DNA from: Psychrobacillus sp042944905
Lineage (GTDB): Bacteria; Bacillota; Bacilli; Bacillales_A; Planococcaceae
DNA length: 64,000 nt
NCBI RefSeq assembly: GCF_042944905.1
Contig: NZ_CP168496.1
Location: 1,364,001 to 1,428,000, forward strand
Direction of reading: 5' to 3'
Under the pieces are notes generated by a model. It did not search any database. It saw only the letters and a program-made list of their open reading frames with translations, and was not told the origin of the DNA. Shown piece by piece: positions 24,279 to 31,992 of this stretch (position 1 is its first letter; each line of letters opens with the position of its first letter). The position numbers were made by a program, and so were the translations under genes.

Positions 24279-24374
24279 GTGAAGGTTTACACATTTAGAT
24301 TACCTAAATCAGTTAGTAGTATTATGAGAGTTTGTATTCGCATGTTTAGAAAAGAAGAAGTAAAGAAAGAGTAA
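24279..24374 (+). CDS. spoVM: Stage V sporulation protein SpoVM (small peptide)
   Basis: A 31-codon gene between thiN and rpmB, the exact place of spoVM in B. subtilis. It starts with GTG 24279, six bases after AGGGAGG, and codes for KVYTFRLPKSVSSIMR followed by a Cys/Arg/Met stretch and a charged tail. SpoVM is an amphipathic helix that marks the convex forespore membrane, anchors SpoIVA and starts spore-coat assembly. The LPK with the curvature-sensing Pro is kept; the helix differs strongly from the B. subtilis peptide (26 residues), and the tail is about five residues longer. The gene shows that the organism can sporulate or descends from one that did. Confidence 0.88.
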   Translation: MKVYTFRLPKSVSSIMRVCIRMFRKEEVKKE

Positions 24375-24484
24375 TGTTAGTAAGGGCATAACTTCCAATG
24401 TAATCCACAAGAAAGAAGGACCCTTTAAGCGTAACGTGTCCTTGCCTTGATCGCCACATTACTTACTCTATTATCGGAAAATGT

Positions 24485-24530
24485 AAGTGAATTAGGAAGT
24501 GACCGAGTCATTTCCTAATTCACTTTTTTT
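24485..24530 (+). terminator. Terminator of the spoVM transcript
   Basis: Nineteen-base arms (24485-24503 with 24507-24525, one G/T pair) with a CGA loop and a T7 tail. Its tip AAGTGAC/GTCATTT resembles the tips of the terminal hairpins at 9800-9832 and 27420-27456, and like those it follows a C(C/G)GAAAA segment. Confidence 0.9.
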
Positions 24531-24579
24531 CTGTAATCTTGTGTTCGAAGCCTTCTTGGAATGAATAGTTTTCCAAAAA

Positions 24580-24616
24580 TAAAAAAATGCCAGGTCGACA
24601 ATTGTCAACCTGGCAT
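24580..24616 (-). terminator. rpmB terminator
   Basis: On the minus strand a 14-bp stem (24603-24616 with 24587-24600, one G/U pair) is followed by seven T. It lies 16 bases past the rpmB stop. Confidence 0.88.
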
Positions 24617-24631
24617 TAATTATGAGTGCGA

Positions 24632-24820
24632 TTAAACGCGCTCAACTTTTCCTGATTTCATAGCTCTAGCAGAAACCCATACACGTTTAGGTTTACCGTT
24701 TACAAGAATACGGACCTTTTGAAGGTTTGCCCCCCATGTACGCTTAGTAGCGTTCATTGCGTGAGAACGAGCATTACCAGAACGAGCTTTACGCCCTGTG
24801 ATTGCACATACTTTTGGCAT
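24632..24820 (-). CDS. rpmB: 50S ribosomal protein L28
   Basis: A 62-residue basic ribosomal protein. It starts PKVCAITGRKARSGN and has the conserved SHAMNATKRTW stretch. Only one Cys of the ancestral zinc pairs remains, the zinc-free form. It is transcribed against the neighbours, as in B. subtilis. The AAAGGAGG site ahead of ATG is strong, and a terminator-like hairpin sits in its leader (24835-24862). Confidence 0.96.
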   Translation of the reverse strand: MPKVCAITGRKARSGNARSHAMNATKRTWGANLQKVRILVNGKPKRVWVSARAMKSGKVERV

Positions 24821-24834
24821 TATATTTCCTCCTT

Positions 24835-24862
24835 TAAAAAAGAAGCTGAAAGTTTTTTTCAG
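24835..24862 (-). promoter_or_regulatory. Possible attenuator in the rpmB leader
   Basis: On the minus strand CTGAAA pairs with TTTCAG (24857-24862 with 24846-24851) and is followed by CTTC and six T, directly before the AAAGGAGG site of rpmB. The form is that of an intrinsic terminator placed between promoter and start codon. Confidence 0.45.
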
Positions 24863-24885
24863 TTCGTTATTTCACATACTTTAAT

Positions 24886-24914
24886 AATTTACCACAGACT
24901 TTTATGAAGTGCAA
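24886..24914 (-). promoter_or_regulatory. rpmB promoter
   Basis: On the minus strand TTGCAC (24914-24909) and TAAATT (24891-24886) are spaced by 17 bases, a good sigma-A arrangement, about 65 bases upstream of rpmB. Confidence 0.6.
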
Positions 24915-25101
24915 GGCTTATCAAGAAAAAAACCTTTACACACTAAAATTGCTTTCAATACTATTAATGTTTCCTTAATGAGCAATCTTCCCATATAATA
25001 TAATATAAAATGAAATAGTATTAGTGTAAACGCTCTCTTTTATAATTATAAAGGGTGTAGTACAATTATGGATAGTCAAAAAGGACTTGGGAGGTTTAGT
25101 T

Positions 25102-25464
25102 ATGTCAATTGAATTGAAAAATGAATTCGGTCAAATTGATATATCACAAGATGCGATCGCACAAATTGCCGGCGGAGCTGCTATGGAATGTTACGGGATA
25201 GTTGGTATGGCCTCAAAGCATCAAATAAGAGATGGTTTAACAGATATATTAAGAAAAGAAAATTTTACAAGAGGTGTAATTGTAAGGCAAGAAAAAGAAG
25301 ACTTACATATTGATATGTATATTATTGTTAGTTACGGAACAAAAATTTCTGAAATAGCTTATCAAGTACAATCGAAAGTAAAATACACTCTAAAAAAATC
25401 TCTTAGTATGTCAGTGAAATCCGTTAATGTATATGTACAAGGAGCTCGCGTGGCAAGCGTGTAA
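25102..25464 (+). CDS. yloU: Asp23/Gls24 family protein YloU
   Basis: A 120-residue soluble protein of the Asp23 family, often seen as an envelope-stress or membrane-associated protein in Firmicutes; the exact role is not settled. The family pattern QDAIAQIAGGAAMECYG and the C-terminal SMSVKSVNVYVQGARV are clear. ATG 25102 is used because GGGAGG lies seven bases ahead, giving the same length as B. subtilis YloU. It precedes fakA by 17 bases, the usual pair. A TACAAT -10 element stands at 25061-25066. Confidence 0.9.
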   Translation: MSIELKNEFGQIDISQDAIAQIAGGAAMECYGIVGMASKHQIRDGLTDILRKENFTRGVIVRQEKEDLHIDMYIIVSYGTKISEIAYQVQSKVKYTLKKSLSMSVKSVNVYVQGARVASV

Positions 25465-25481
25465 ATGAGGGAGAGAAAACA

Positions 25482-27137
25482 ATGAAATCAATTAATGGTA
25501 TACAGTTTGCAGATATGGTCAAAATGGGTGCTCATCACCTATTTCAAAATGCGGACTATGTGGATGCTTTGAATGTATTCCCAGTTCCTGATGGAGACAC
25601 GGGTACAAATATGAATTTATCAATGACCTCTGGTGCAAAAGAAATAGCTGCGCACACCGTAGAACATATTGGTAAAACAGCACAAGCTTTATCGAAAGGT
25701 TTACTTATGGGGGCAAGAGGTAACTCTGGAGTCATTTTATCTCAGTTATTTCGAGGATTTGGAAAGTCTGTGGAGCAGCTTTCGACTGTAGATGCCAAAC
25801 AATTTGCTCAAGCATTAAATTACGGTGTGGAAACAGCGTATAAAGCCGTAATGAAGCCGGTTGAAGGGACAATCTTAACAGTTGCAAAAGATTCGGCTAA
25901 GAAAGCGGTAGAAGTGAGTGAAACGGAAGAAGATATTTGTTTGCTAATGGAGAAAATTGTAAAAGAGGCGAAGGCATCTTTAAATCGAACACCAGATCTA
26001 TTGCCGGTACTAAAAGAAGTTGGCGTTGTGGATAGTGGTGGACAGGGATTAGTATTTGTTTATGAAGGATTTTTAGCTAGCTTAAAGGGCGAAGCATTAC
26101 CAGAAAAAACAGTAAGCTCGTCTATGGATGATTTAGTAAGTGCTGAACATCATAAAAATGTTCAAGGCTTCATGGATACTGCTGAAATTGAGTTTGGATT
26201 TTGCACGGAATTTATGGTTCGATTCGAAGAAGGTAAAAAAGTATTTGATGAAACAGCTTTTCGGAATGATTTAAGTGCATATGGCGATTCCCTATTAGTT
26301 ATTTCGGATGATGAAATTGCAAAAATTCATATTCATTCCGAAACACCTGGTGAAGTTTTAACATATGGTCAACAATACGGAGATCTAATCAAAATCAAGA
26401 TCGAAAACATGCGTCAGCAACATACTGAAATTGTAGGAGAAGGCTTTACGAAAATAGCTCCAATCCAAAAAGCTCAGGTGTATCCTTATGCGGTTGTTAC
26501 AGTTGCGATGGGGGAAGGTATTTCAGAACTTCTGAAAAGCTTAGGTGCATCTGCTGTAATTGAAGGTGGGCAAACGATGAATCCCTCAACTGAAGATATT
26601 GTCAAAGCAATTGAAGCGGTTGGTGCGGAGCGTGTATTAATATTACCTAATAATAAAAATATTATTATGGCTGCAGAGCAAGCGGCAGAAGTTTTAGGTA
26701 TTGAAGCGGCGGTTGTGCCAACTAAAACACTTCCTCAAGGAATGGCAGCGATTTTAGCATTCAATGCACAGTCTACTGTGGAAGAGAACAAAAAGAATAT
26801 GACAGAAGCGTTTGCACATGTAAAAACGGGGCAAGTGACTTTTGCAGTGCGCGATACCTCGATTGATGGCGTGGAAATTAAGAAAGATGATTTCATGGCA
26901 ATTGCAGAAGGAAAAATTATTCTTTCTACACCATCTCGAGAAGAAGCAGCAACCAAGCTTGCGCAATCGCTAATTGATGAGAATGCGGAAATTGTGACAA
27001 TCATTTATGGTCAAGATGTTTCGAAAGAAGAAGCTTCGAATTTTGCAACTTTTATAGAAGAACAGTTTGAAGATGCCGAAATTGAATTATATAACGGTAA
27101 ACAACCATTATACCCATACATTTTATCTGTGGAATAA
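25482..27137 (+). CDS. fakA: Fatty acid kinase catalytic subunit FakA (YloV)
   Basis: A 551-residue DhaK-like kinase. With a fatty-acid-binding FakB partner, encoded elsewhere, it phosphorylates exogenous or recycled fatty acids to acyl-phosphates, the same intermediate that PlsX makes. The N-terminal DhaL-type nucleotide domain has FPVPDGDTGTNMN and GARGNSGVILSQ; the middle and C-terminal domains carry EFGFCTEFMV and the C-terminal YPYILSVE. Its place near fapR-plsX agrees with lipid supply. A terminator follows at 27142. Confidence 0.92.
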   Translation: MKSINGIQFADMVKMGAHHLFQNADYVDALNVFPVPDGDTGTNMNLSMTSGAKEIAAHTVEHIGKTAQALSKGLLMGARGNSGVILSQLFRGFGKSVEQLSTVDAKQFAQALNYGVETAYKAVMKPVEGTILTVAKDSAKKAVEVSETEEDICLLMEKIVKEAKASLNRTPDLLPVLKEVGVVDSGGQGLVFVYEGFLASLKGEALPEKTVSSSMDDLVSAEHHKNVQGFMDTAEIEFGFCTEFMVRFEEGKKVFDETAFRNDLSAYGDSLLVISDDEIAKIHIHSETPGEVLTYGQQYGDLIKIKIENMRQQHTEIVGEGFTKIAPIQKAQVYPYAVVTVAMGEGISELLKSLGASAVIEGGQTMNPSTEDIVKAIEAVGAERVLILPNNKNIIMAAEQAAEVLGIEAAVVPTKTLPQGMAAILAFNAQSTVEENKKNMTEAFAHVKTGQVTFAVRDTSIDGVEIKKDDFMAIAEGKIILSTPSREEAATKLAQSLIDENAEIVTIIYGQDVSKEEASNFATFIEEQFEDAEIELYNGKQPLYPYILSVE

Positions 27138-27141
27138 TCGG

Positions 27142-27173
27142 AAGCCACGAGGGAACTTTCTCGTGGCTTTTAT
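27142..27173 (+). terminator. fakA terminator
   Basis: A 10-bp perfect stem (27142-27151 with 27160-27169) five bases past the fakA stop, followed by TTTATT. Confidence 0.85.
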
Positions 27174-27279
27174 TGAAATTGATGAAAGTATATAAATTTT
27201 GTTTATCTGACAAAGGTTCGCTGGAGGGTGGGTAGGACTAGAGAAAAATAGATAGTATCCATGGATAAAGAAGTGCTGA

Positions 27280-27456
27280 GCGGACGAAATTGTATCTTCG
27301 TCCGCTTTTAAAAGAATAGGAAGGGATCTATTCTCTCATTAACCAAACCTTCTGCAACTTGTCTCTACCTATTTCAAGAGGGCGACGGACAAACATCCGC
27401 TACAAGATTACCGAAAAAAGTGGATTGAGAAGTGACGCAGTCACTTCTCAATCCAC
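27280..27456. repeat. Structured intergenic element, copy 2
   Basis: P1: GCGGACG 27280-27286 with CGTCCGC 27299-27305 around the loop AAATTGTATCTT, identical to copy 1 at 9654. P2: AGAATAG 27313-27319 with CTATTCT 27328-27334, then CTCATT. P3: CTTGT 27358-27362 with ACAAG 27402-27406, enclosing GCGACGGAC. Then CCGAAAA and P4: a perfect 17-bp stem 27420-27436 with 27440-27456 ending in GTGAC-GCA-GTCAC. P1, P3 and P4 stems differ from copy 1 in sequence but keep pairing. On the minus strand P4 is followed by six T. Confidence 0.6.
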
Positions 27457-27640
27457 AAAAATTCCCTCGTTAATAGTGTAGCTGATGTTTAGTCCAAAGA
27501 ACTCTGGAATCGGTTAAGGCAAAATGCACTTAAAGAACTCTAGCGTTTTCCTAAATAATATTTCATTCTTTCATCTCTATTCATATGCGCTTATGTGATA
27601 GTGAGATGCTTGGATTGATTAGTGTTATCTCATCAATGTT

Positions 27641-27669
27641 TTGTTTAATATGGGCATACAGTGTAAAAT
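27641..27669 (+). promoter_or_regulatory. sdaAB promoter
   Basis: TTGTTT at 27641-27646 and TAAAAT at 27664-27669, 17 bases apart, 33 bases upstream of ATG 27702. Confidence 0.55.
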
Positions 27670-27701
27670 AGAAGAAAAATATAAAATTGGGGGTCTATGC
27701 A

Positions 27702-28364
27702 ATGAAGTTCAAATCTGTTTTTGACATAATTGGACCAGTTATGATCGGACCATCCTCCTCGCATACTGCTGGAGCGGCTCGAATCGGGAGAGTAGCAAGA
27801 GATTTATTTGGTAAACAACCTACATGGGCTAAAATACATTTATATGGATCTTTTGCAGAAACATATAAAGGTCATGGAACAGATGTTGCGATTATTGGTG
27901 GATTGCTAGATTATGATACTTTTGACGAACGTATTAAAACGGCTTTTGAAGATGCTGAAAAAGCAGGGCTTACCTTTGAGTTCATTCCAGAGACAGCACA
28001 TACTGAACATCCTAATACAGCCCGAATTGTCATTGGCGATGGGCATCAAGAAATGTCCTTGGTTGGTATATCAATTGGTGGAGGAAAAATAGAAATTACC
28101 GAGTTAAATGGTTTTCCACTTAGACTTTCGGGGAATCTAGCGGCGATTTTGGTCGTACATGAAGACCGATCGGGTTGTATTGCAAACGTTGCCAATTGTT
28201 TAGCGAAATACGATATAAATATTGGTCATATGGAAGTTTCTCGAAAAGAAAAAGGAAATATGGCATTAATGATTATCGAAGTCGATCAAAATGTAGAGAC
28301 ACATATACTAGAAGAGATAGGTGCTTTACCTAATATTACACAAGTAACAAGAATAGCGGACTAA
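27702..28364 (+). CDS. sdaAB: L-serine dehydratase beta subunit
   Basis: A 220-residue subunit of the iron-sulfur L-serine dehydratase (serine to pyruvate plus ammonia). The N-terminal substrate-binding part has IGPVMIGPSSSHTAGA; the C-terminal ACT-like domain starts with LAAILVVHEDRSGCIANV. ATG 27702 matches the usual 220 residues; an in-frame TTG at 27687 overlaps the GGGGGT ribosome binding site and is unlikely. sdaAA follows by 12 bases. Confidence 0.94.
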   Translation: MKFKSVFDIIGPVMIGPSSSHTAGAARIGRVARDLFGKQPTWAKIHLYGSFAETYKGHGTDVAIIGGLLDYDTFDERIKTAFEDAEKAGLTFEFIPETAHTEHPNTARIVIGDGHQEMSLVGISIGGGKIEITELNGFPLRLSGNLAAILVVHEDRSGCIANVANCLAKYDINIGHMEVSRKEKGNMALMIIEVDQNVETHILEEIGALPNITQVTRIAD

Positions 28365-28376
28365 GGGGGAAAACGA

Positions 28377-29276
28377 ATGGAATTTTTATTTCATAATGTT
28401 CGTGAATTAGTTGATTTAGCGAATAAAGAGCAGAAACTTATTTCAGAAATCATGATTGAACAAGAAATTATAATAACAGGTCGTTCAAGAGAAGAAATTA
28501 TGGAACAAATGGATCGTAATTTGACTGTAATGGAAGAAGCGGTGGAAAAGGGATTAAAAGGTGTTCACTCGAAGTCCGGTTTAACAGGTGGAGATGCGGT
28601 ACTTCTTCAAGCATATATGCAAAAAGGAAATACGTTATCGGGTGAATTAATGCTAGATGCAGTAAGTAAAGCGGTTGCAACGAATGAAGTAAATGCTGCG
28701 ATGGGGACAATTTGTGCAACTCCTACTGCTGGTTCAGCAGGAGTAGTGCCTGGTACATTATTTGCAGTGAAAAACAAATTGAATCCAACGAGAGAACAGA
28801 TGATTCGATATTTGTTTAATGCTGGAGCATTTGGTTTTGTAGTTGCGAACAATGCATCTATCTCTGGAGCAGCTGGTGGCTGTCAAGCGGAAGTGGGCTC
28901 GGCGGCAGGTATGGCTGCTGCTGCAATCGTAGAAATGGCTGGCGGAACTCCGGAACAAAGCTCTACAGCATTTGCAATTACACTTAAAAATATGCTGGGT
29001 TTAGTTTGTGATCCTGTCGCAGGTCTTGTAGAAGTTCCTTGTGTGAAACGAAACGCAATGGGTGCTTCGAACTCTTTAGTGGCTGCAGATATGGCACTCG
29101 CGGGTGTAACTAGTCGGATTCCTTGTGATGAAGTAATTGATGCGATGTATAAAATTGGTCAAACAATGCCGACAGCACTTAAAGAAACAGCTCAAGGCGG
29201 GCTTGCCGCAACTCCTACTGGAAAATGGTTAGAAGCTAAAATCTTTGGTGGAGCGGTAGTAGGAAGTGGAAACTAA
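28377..29276 (+). CDS. sdaAA: L-serine dehydratase alpha subunit (4Fe-4S)
   Basis: A 299-residue catalytic subunit. The cysteines expected to bind the oxygen-sensitive 4Fe-4S cluster stand in CATPTAGSAG, GGCQAEVGSAAG and LVCDPVAGLVEVPCVKRN. SGLTGGDA near residue 66 is a substrate-loop motif. Its 3' end overlaps recG by 11 bases, as is common in Bacillales. Confidence 0.95.
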   Translation: MEFLFHNVRELVDLANKEQKLISEIMIEQEIIITGRSREEIMEQMDRNLTVMEEAVEKGLKGVHSKSGLTGGDAVLLQAYMQKGNTLSGELMLDAVSKAVATNEVNAAMGTICATPTAGSAGVVPGTLFAVKNKLNPTREQMIRYLFNAGAFGFVVANNASISGAAGGCQAEVGSAAGMAAAAIVEMAGGTPEQSSTAFAITLKNMLGLVCDPVAGLVEVPCVKRNAMGASNSLVAADMALAGVTSRIPCDEVIDAMYKIGQTMPTALKETAQGGLAATPTGKWLEAKIFGGAVVGSGN

Positions 29277-31314
29277 AAAAGATGAGTTAGTTACTTCCTT
29301 AAAAGGAGTGGGAAGTAGTATAGCTAACGCATTACATGAATTAGGAATTGTCTCTTTAGAAGATTTAGTTATGACATTTCCATATCGACATGAGGACTTT
29401 CGATTAAAAAATTTAGCAGAAACTGCACATAATGAGCGAGTAACGGTGGAAGGAAGGGTCGAAAGTGAACCTTCTCTTCTTTTTTTAGGGAAAAGTAAAT
29501 CGAGATTGCAAGTTCGCTTACTTGCAGGTCAACATCTTATAAAAGCTGTGTTTTTCAATCAAGCTTATTTAAAAACTAAAATTATTCCAGGTTCGGTTAT
29601 TACGGTAACGGGAAAATGGGACAGAGGTAGACAAGTTATTAATGTCACTACTTTTTCCGCAGGACCTAAAACAGATCAACAAGATTTTGAACCGGTTTAT
29701 TCCTTGAAAGGTTCTATTAACCAAAAGACTTTCCGTAAGTTTATGCGACAAGCTTTAGATGAAGTAGATGGGCATTTAATAGATCCATTACCTGATTCAA
29801 TTAGGGTTCCGTATCGATTACCAAGTATATCGGAAGCGTTAGAAGGAATACATTTTCCGCAAAATGTGGATCATTCCAAAGATGCTAGAAGGCGTTTTGT
29901 ATATGAGGAATTACTCATTTTTCAGCTTAAGATGCAGGCCATTAAAAAAGTGCGGAAGGAACAAAATGCTGGAAATAGCGTTGCCTTTCATAATGATTTA
30001 CTAAAGAAATTAATCGAAACTTTGCCATACGAACTTACAAATGCTCAAAAAAGAGTTGTCAATGAAATTTGTCGAGATATGAAAGAACCTCATCGAATGA
30101 ATCGTCTATTGCAGGGAGATGTAGGTTCAGGGAAAACAATCGTTGCAGCTATTTGTTTGTATGCAGCAATTACAGCTGGTTACCAAGGGGCTCTTATGGC
30201 ACCAACTGAAATTCTTGCGGAGCAACATGCTAGTTCACTAGATGAATGGTTATCTCCTATAGGTGTTCGAATCGCACTACTTACAGGTTCTACAAAAGCG
30301 AAGGCACGTCGAGCAGTTTTGGAAAATTTAGAAACAGGAAATATTGATTTATTGATCGGAACACATGCATTGATACAACCGGATGTAACATTTAAACAAC
30401 TGGGCATAGTTATTACGGATGAACAGCATCGATTTGGTGTAGAACAACGTCGAGTGTTAAAGGAAAAAGGAGAAAACCCGGATGTATTATTTATGACGGC
30501 AACTCCGATACCAAGAACTTTGGCGATTACAGCTTTTGGTGAAATGGATGTATCAATTATTGACGAAATGCCTGCTGGGCGAAAGAAAATTGATACCCAT
30601 TGGATGAAGCATGAACAACTTCATAAAATTATTGTTCGCCTGAAAAAAGAATTAGCTAATGGTAGACAGGCCTATATTATTTGTCCGCTAATTGAAGAGT
30701 CCGAAAAACTGGATGTACAAAATGCAGTGGATGTTTACCATATGATGTCTACTGATTTAGGAGTAGATTATTCAGTAGGTTTAATGCATGGTCGACTTCA
30801 TCCGGATGAAAAAGAGCAAGTGATGAGAGACTTTTCTGAAGGGAAAGTGAAAGTACTTGTTTCCACAACCGTTGTAGAAGTAGGAGTGAATGTACCAAAT
30901 GCTACTTTTATGATTATTTTTGATGCAGAACGTTTTGGACTTGCGCAACTTCACCAATTAAGAGGACGTGTTGGTCGTGGAGAGCATCAGTCTTATTGTA
31001 TTCTGCTAGCAGATCCTAAATCAGAAGAAGGAAAAGAACGCATGACGTCGATGACAGAAACAAATGACGGATTTGTTTTGGCGGAGAAAGATTTAGAATT
31101 GCGAGGCCCTGGAGACTTTTTTGGACGAAAACAAAGTGGTTTGCCTGAATTTAAAGTGGCAGATCTTGTCCATGATTATCGTGCATTGAATACGGCAAAA
31201 GTAGATGCGGAAAGGCTATTAAACTCCGATGATTTTTGGAAGTCGGAAGAAATGGAAGGTCTTCGTAAAATACTAATAAATTCAAAAGCATTAGACGGAG
31301 AACGAATTGATTAG
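29266..31314 (+). CDS. recG: ATP-dependent DNA helicase RecG
   Basis: A 682-residue branch-migration helicase for fork reversal and Holliday junctions. It has an N-terminal wedge/OB domain (about 1-250), Walker A GDVGSGKTIV near 285, DEQHRFG box, TATPIPRTLAI and the RecG-specific QLRGRVGRG with the C-terminal TRG motif region. The start is GTG 29266 inside the end of sdaAA; GGTGGAG at 29247-29253 is the likely though rather distant ribosome binding site. Confidence 0.95.
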   Translation: METKKDELVTSLKGVGSSIANALHELGIVSLEDLVMTFPYRHEDFRLKNLAETAHNERVTVEGRVESEPSLLFLGKSKSRLQVRLLAGQHLIKAVFFNQAYLKTKIIPGSVITVTGKWDRGRQVINVTTFSAGPKTDQQDFEPVYSLKGSINQKTFRKFMRQALDEVDGHLIDPLPDSIRVPYRLPSISEALEGIHFPQNVDHSKDARRRFVYEELLIFQLKMQAIKKVRKEQNAGNSVAFHNDLLKKLIETLPYELTNAQKRVVNEICRDMKEPHRMNRLLQGDVGSGKTIVAAICLYAAITAGYQGALMAPTEILAEQHASSLDEWLSPIGVRIALLTGSTKAKARRAVLENLETGNIDLLIGTHALIQPDVTFKQLGIVITDEQHRFGVEQRRVLKEKGENPDVLFMTATPIPRTLAITAFGEMDVSIIDEMPAGRKKIDTHWMKHEQLHKIIVRLKKELANGRQAYIICPLIEESEKLDVQNAVDVYHMMSTDLGVDYSVGLMHGRLHPDEKEQVMRDFSEGKVKVLVSTTVVEVGVNVPNATFMIIFDAERFGLAQLHQLRGRVGRGEHQSYCILLADPKSEEGKERMTSMTETNDGFVLAEKDLELRGPGDFFGRKQSGLPEFKVADLVHDYRALNTAKVDAERLLNSDDFWKSEEMEGLRKILINSKALDGERID

Positions 31315-31316
31315 CC

Positions 31317-31360
31317 AGAATGCAAGAATGATTTTGAATCAATTCTTGCATTCTTTTTTT
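31317..31360 (+). terminator. recG terminator
   Basis: A perfect 13-bp stem (31317-31329 with 31342-31354) followed by a T run. It separates the sda-recG unit from the FapR-controlled operon. Confidence 0.9.
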
Positions 31361-31378
31361 AATATTTATATACTGATA

Positions 31379-31395
31379 TTAGTACCAAGTGCTAA
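31379..31395 (+). promoter_or_regulatory. FapR operator
   Basis: TTAGTACCAAGTGCTAA fits the 17-bp FapR consensus (TTAGTACCTRRTACTAA-like dyad) and lies 16 bases upstream of fapR, overlapping the likely -10 TAAAAT at 31393-31398. FapR is known to repress this operon and to be released by malonyl-CoA. Confidence 0.85.
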
Positions 31396-31410
31396 AATGG
31401 TGGTGATTGG

Positions 31411-31977
31411 ATGAAATATACAAAAAAAGAAAGACAAAAACTACTTTTAGATACGTTAGATAAAACACCATTTATCACAGATGAACATTTAGCTGCTGCA
31501 TTTAAAGTGAGCGTGCAGACGATTCGTCTTGATCGAATGGAGCTTTCTATTCCAGAATTACGTGAACGTATAAAATCTGTCGCAACCCATAGTTTTGGGG
31601 AAGAAGTGAAATCACTTCCGATTGATGAAGTTATTGGTGAAATTATCGATATTGATTTAGATAAACAAGCCATATCTTTGTTAGACATTACAAAAGATTA
31701 TGTGTTTGCTCGGAACGGAATTGCAAGGGGACATCATTTATTTGCACAAGCAAATTCATTAGCGGTTGCTGTAATAAATGATGCGCTAGCACTTACAAGG
31801 AAATCTACTATTACATTTGTTAAACCCGTTCAAGCGGGCGACAGAGTAATTGCAAAAGCAATCGTAGTTTCAAGTGATATGAAAAAAAATACAACACTCA
31901 TTGAAGTAACAAGTAAAGTGGAAAACGACACTGTTTTTGTTGGTCAATTCAGCATGTATAGAGTGACAAAGTCTTAA
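31411..31977 (+). CDS. fapR: Transcriptional repressor FapR of lipid synthesis
   Basis: A 188-residue regulator with an N-terminal DeoR-like helix-turn-helix (DEHLAAAFKVSVQTIRLDRMEL) and a C-terminal hot-dog domain (about 70-188) that binds malonyl-CoA, with RGHHLFAQANSLAVAV. It represses its own operon through the operator at 31379-31395 and other fatty acid and phospholipid genes. First gene of fapR-plsX-fabD-fabG-acpP. Confidence 0.95.
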   Translation: MKYTKKERQKLLLDTLDKTPFITDEHLAAAFKVSVQTIRLDRMELSIPELRERIKSVATHSFGEEVKSLPIDEVIGEIIDIDLDKQAISLLDITKDYVFARNGIARGHHLFAQANSLAVAVINDALALTRKSTITFVKPVQAGDRVIAKAIVVSSDMKKNTTLIEVTSKVENDTVFVGQFSMYRVTKS

Positions 31978-31992
31978 ATAAGGTGATGACAT

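Larger units (their letters stand above)
27138..27701. other. 564-base gap between fakA and sdaAB
   Basis: Contains the fakA terminator, structured element copy 2 and the sdaAB promoter. A short direct repeat AAAGAACTCT occurs at about 27498 and 27534. No coding sequence is seen. Confidence 0.65.
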
